A stretch of 64,000 bases of DNA from Prosthecobacter debontii (lineage in GTDB: Bacteria > Verrucomicrobiota > Verrucomicrobiia > Verrucomicrobiales > Verrucomicrobiaceae), in NCBI GenBank assembly GCA_945869695.1, contig CAMBPV010000005.1, forward strand, positions 1 through 64,000, given 5' to 3'. The notes beneath the pieces are model-generated. The model did no database searches. It was not told the DNA's origin and saw only the letters and a program-made list of their open reading frames with translations. The translations under genes and the position numbers were made by a program. Shown piece after piece: positions 61,277 to 64,000 of this stretch. Within the stretch, counting starts at the first letter, position 1. Each line of letters opens with the position of its first letter.

Positions 61277-61585
61277 CGTGTCAAAAAGGCAGCACACGTC
61301 AAAATCACAAAGCGTGCCAGATTAGACTTATACAGCTTGCTCACATGCTCTGCACATAGAGTTCGCAGTCTATTCACAGGCTTATTCACGGCCCAACGAA
61401 TCGAGCGTAAAAACTTTTCATTCAGAGGCCGTTTTTGCGCCAATGTTTTTGAAATTATCGAGAAGAATTGCTTGTGAATAGTGACGATATCGACATAAAC
61501 AAAGGCATGCCGATTCAGTTCGGGCCAAAACTTTTTAGAACTCCAGTCCTCACCCTTCCCGAAACCTTCTCCCCGAAGAACGCCA
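61277..61585. other. dnaA upstream region with DnaA-box-like sites (possible oriC component)
   Basis: About 310 bp without a gene. Three 9-mers match the DnaA box TTATNCACA at 8 of 9 positions: CTATTCACA (61370-61378, plus), TTATTCACG (61382-61390, plus) and CTATTCACA on the minus strand (61473-61481). AT-rich stretches such as TTTTTGAAATTATCGAGAAGAATT lie between them. Position directly upstream of dnaA-dnaN supports either dnaA autoregulation or an origin. Confidence 0.65.
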
Positions 61586-63118
61586 ATGCCTCTCCCAGAA
61601 ACCGCCTCCGAAACGTTCATAGACGATTATCAACCTCAGACCTCCTGTTCTCAGGCCCTTGCACCTAGCGCATTGACCCGCATCACCTCCTTCTGGAACA
61701 AAGTTTGTGAAACGCTCGCCAGCCGAATTGGCGAAGACAATTTCCAAAGATGGTTTGCCTCGGTCGGTGTGGACGTGACCGACGATGGAAAAGTGATCCT
61801 CTCCGTCCCCAATCCGATCCATCATCTTTGGATCGAGAGCAATTACGCAGCAGCTCTTTCCGAGTCGGTCGACGAAGCCGCCGGAGGCCCACGCCACATC
61901 GAGTTCAGGGTCGACGCATCGAAAAAGAAAACGCAGTCTGCAGACTTGGCCACCGCCGTCACCCTGCCCCTCGTCGATGCTTCCGTGCGCGGTGGTCGTT
62001 TGTTGGGGCGCGCTCCTTCATCAGGTGAGTCCGTCGGCATCTCCGCACCTGTGGAAGACGTCAAGACGCCTCGCACGCTCTCCGAGGCCGGGATCAGCGC
62101 CAAACATGGATTTGATAACTTCGTCGTCGGTGCCAACAGCCAGTACTCCTTTGCCGTGGCCAAAGCGGTGGCTGAGAAACCAGGTCGCATCTACAATCCA
62201 CTCTTCTTTTACGGAAGCACCGGCTTGGGGAAAACGCATCTGATGCAGGCCATCGGACGTGAGATTCTACTCAGCAAAAAGAAAGCCGTCGTCCGCTACG
62301 TGACCTCCGAGCAGTTCACGAACGAGTTCGTGGAAGGGATCAAAAACCAAACCATCTCCCAGTTCCGCAAAAAGTACCGCAAGGTGGATGTTCTGCTCAT
62401 CGATGACGTGCAATTCTTCGTGGGCAAGGACAGCACGCAGGAGGAGTTCTTCCATACCTTCAATGAGTTGTTCAATAACTCGAAGCAGATCATTCTGGCC
62501 AGCGACTGCCCTCCATCCGATCTCAAGAGCCTGGAGCAGCGTCTCGTTTCTCGATTCGAGTGGGGTCTGACCACGCAGATTCAGAATCCCGACTTCGAAA
62601 CCCGCGCCGCCATTCTTCAGCGGAAGCTGGCCGAGCTCGAAGACGCACCTGAGCTCGAGCCCTGGGTGCTCGAGTTCATCGCCCGCCGCGTGCGGTCTAA
62701 CGTGCGGAAGCTTGAAGGAGCCCTTTCCCGCGTCGCGGCCCACGTTTCTCTTGAAGCAAAAGGTCCTAACCACGAGGCAGCCCTCGAAGCCCTGCTCCAT
62801 GACATCATCGACCAAGAGCCGATGAAAACCGTGTCCGTGGATGCCATCCAGCGCATGGTAGCCACTCATTACGACCTCCGCGTCGCAGACCTCACCGGTC
62901 CGCGCAGGCCGAGCAACATCGCGCTCGCCCGTCAGGTCGCCATGTACCTCACCCGTCACATGACGAAGCTCCCGCTCACCCAGATCGGTGAGGAGTTCGG
63001 GGGCCGAGACCATGGCACCGTCATTCATGCTTGCAGAGGCATCACGGACCGGATGAAAAAAGGGGAGGATTTCCGCCGGACCGTGGAGAGCCTGATCGCC
63101 CGAATCATCGGAGGTTGA
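61586..63118 (+). CDS. dnaA: Chromosomal replication initiator DnaA
   Basis: 510 residues. Domain I (FWNKVCETLASRIGEDNFQRWFASV), a variable linker (~100-180), AAA+ domain III with Walker A FYGSTGLGKTHLMQAIG (~210), Walker B VDVLLIDDVQFF (~269) and sensor segments (NNSKQIILASDCPPSDL; RRVRSNVRKLEGALSRV), and domain IV with the DnaA signature RRPSNIALARQVAMYLTRHMTKLPLTQIGEEFGGRDHGTVIHAC that binds DnaA boxes. Length slightly above average because of the linker. Confidence 0.98.
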   Translation: MPLPETASETFIDDYQPQTSCSQALAPSALTRITSFWNKVCETLASRIGEDNFQRWFASVGVDVTDDGKVILSVPNPIHHLWIESNYAAALSESVDEAAGGPRHIEFRVDASKKKTQSADLATAVTLPLVDASVRGGRLLGRAPSSGESVGISAPVEDVKTPRTLSEAGISAKHGFDNFVVGANSQYSFAVAKAVAEKPGRIYNPLFFYGSTGLGKTHLMQAIGREILLSKKKAVVRYVTSEQFTNEFVEGIKNQTISQFRKKYRKVDVLLIDDVQFFVGKDSTQEEFFHTFNELFNNSKQIILASDCPPSDLKSLEQRLVSRFEWGLTTQIQNPDFETRAAILQRKLAELEDAPELEPWVLEFIARRVRSNVRKLEGALSRVAAHVSLEAKGPNHEAALEALLHDIIDQEPMKTVSVDAIQRMVATHYDLRVADLTGPRRPSNIALARQVAMYLTRHMTKLPLTQIGEEFGGRDHGTVIHACRGITDRMKKGEDFRRTVESLIARIIGG

Positions 63119-63283
63119 GCTGGCTTAAATCCACCCAGCCATGAGTTTCGAAGGCGCATGCGGGACCCAGCTTGAGTCCTGCCCGTGAACTGACTTTGTA
63201 TTTGTGTTAGACAGCCGCCCCTTTTCTGCTCAATATCCTTCCCGTTACAGCCTATTCCGAAGAGAAGGCTGATCCCTCCAAAT

Positions 63284-64000
63284 ATGAAGTTCACGATCAG
63301 CAAGGAATCTTTCCTCGATGCCATCCAGCAAGTGCAGCACGTGGTCAGCACGCGCACGACCTTGGCCATCCTATCCAATGTCTTGCTCAGAGCCAGAGAC
63401 GGCGCACTCGAGTTGACCACCACGGACCTTGACGTGGGAGTCAGCGGTTCCGTTCAGGCGGATGTCGAGGCAGCCGGGGCCACCACCCTCCCCGCACGCA
63501 GACTCGCCACCATCGTGCGTGAGTTGCCTGCCGCTGAGATTGAATTCTCGGTCGATGAAAAAAATGTGGCCTCGATCCGGAGTGGCCCCAGCTTTTTCCG
63601 CGTTCTCGGTTTGAGCAGTGAGGAGTTCCCACCGCTCCCTCGTTTTGATGACGCTCGCGAGTTTAAGATCGAGCAGTCCGTGCTCAGAGACTGCCTCCGG
63701 AAGACCTCCTACTCCATCTCCACGGACGAGACCCGTTATGTGCTGAACGGCATCCTCTTCTCCTTCAAAAACAACACCCTCACCATGGTGGCCACCGACG
63801 GCCGCAGACTCGCCATGGTCGAGCAGGAAGTGGAATTTCCCCAGAGCCAAGAGACCGAGTTCATCGTGCCCACCAAGGCCGTGAATGAGCTCTCCCGGCT
63901 TCTCGGTGACAAAGGCGATGTCGTGATCAAAGTCACCGGCTCACAGGTCGGTTTTGATCTTGATGGCAGCTTCCTCGTCAGCAAATTGATCGAAGGCAAC
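63284..64000 (+). CDS. dnaN: DNA polymerase III sliding clamp (beta), 5' part cut by window edge
   Basis: Not in the ORF track because no stop lies in the window. 239 codons visible from the ATG at 63284: MKFTISKESFLDAIQQVQHV starts domain 1, with TTLAILSNVLLRA, LTTTDLDVGVSG and LPARRLATIVRELP; domain 2 follows with LRDCLRKTSYSISTDETRYVLNGI and MVATDGRRLAMVEQ. The dnaA-dnaN order with a 165-bp gap is the common bacterial arrangement. Confidence 0.97.
   Translation, partial: MKFTISKESFLDAIQQVQHVVSTRTTLAILSNVLLRARDGALELTTTDLDVGVSGSVQADVEAAGATTLPARRLATIVRELPAAEIEFSVDEKNVASIRSGPSFFRVLGLSSEEFPPLPRFDDAREFKIEQSVLRDCLRKTSYSISTDETRYVLNGILFSFKNNTLTMVATDGRRLAMVEQEVEFPQSQETEFIVPTKAVNELSRLLGDKGDVVIKVTGSQVGFDLDGSFLVSKLIEGN

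Overview
The window looks like a chromosomal segment of a Verrucomicrobiota bacterium, probably close to Verrucomicrobiaceae such as Prosthecobacter. Supporting signs are a divergent FtsZ with a very long C-terminal linker, a PEP-CTERM protein, a DUF1501 TAT protein, several TAT-exported sugar isomerase/epimerase-like proteins, C-terminal domains typical of secreted PVC-group proteins, and moderately high GC content. This placement rests on reading the proteins, not on a database search.

Layout. 1-10.1 kb: the 5' end of a GHL10-type glycoside hydrolase (minus strand), a tandem OB-like secreted protein and a PH-domain membrane protein. These are followed by a collinear respiratory/metal locus: an HPCPLC small protein, three monoheme cytochromes c, a beta-propeller/diheme cytochrome, a PEP-CTERM protein, an outer-membrane barrel with a huge His-rich insertion, SCO1/SenC and an HMA copper-binding protein. 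10.1-20.8 kb: an accessory-looking mosaic with an acetylesterase, a MNT/HEPN toxin-antitoxin pair, a TIM-barrel isomerase, a four-helix-bundle (IVP) gene flanked by 33-bp inverted repeats, an MFS transporter, three small cassette-like genes, a palindromic repeat region, a DUF1501 protein, a TPR protein and a PaaK/CapK-like adenylate-forming enzyme.

20.8-40.6 kb is the most striking part. A ~17.8 kb run of tightly packed plus-strand genes encodes a 2564-residue type I polyketide synthase (KS-AT-DH-cMT-ER-KR-ACP), a stand-alone condensation domain, a fatty-acid desaturase, a LolD/MacB-like ATPase and permease, a LolA-like periplasmic carrier, a SAM methyltransferase and a 1283-residue protein with two patatin domains. 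A lipoprotein lipase follows, and the PaaK-like ligase is divergent. I infer synthesis, tailoring and outer-membrane export of a methyl-branched polyketide lipid; I do not recognise this cluster as a described system.

40.6-50.9 kb: tRNA-Val, another TIM-barrel isomerase, proC, a Fur/PerR-type regulator preceded by a PerR-like box, sufCBD, a bidirectional terminator, and ftsQ-ftsA-ftsZ on the minus strand. 51-64 kb: a prepilin-like protein, an MBL-fold nuclease-like protein, a DUF1802 protein overlapping alr, a lipoprotein, a broken TAT-isomerase pseudogene, rpmB, a CysJ-like FNR module, a 26-codon membrane micropeptide gene below the ORF-track cutoff, rpsN, an FmdB zinc ribbon, a CNNM/CBS protein, and then a DnaA-box-containing region with dnaA and the start of dnaN, suggesting proximity to the replication origin.
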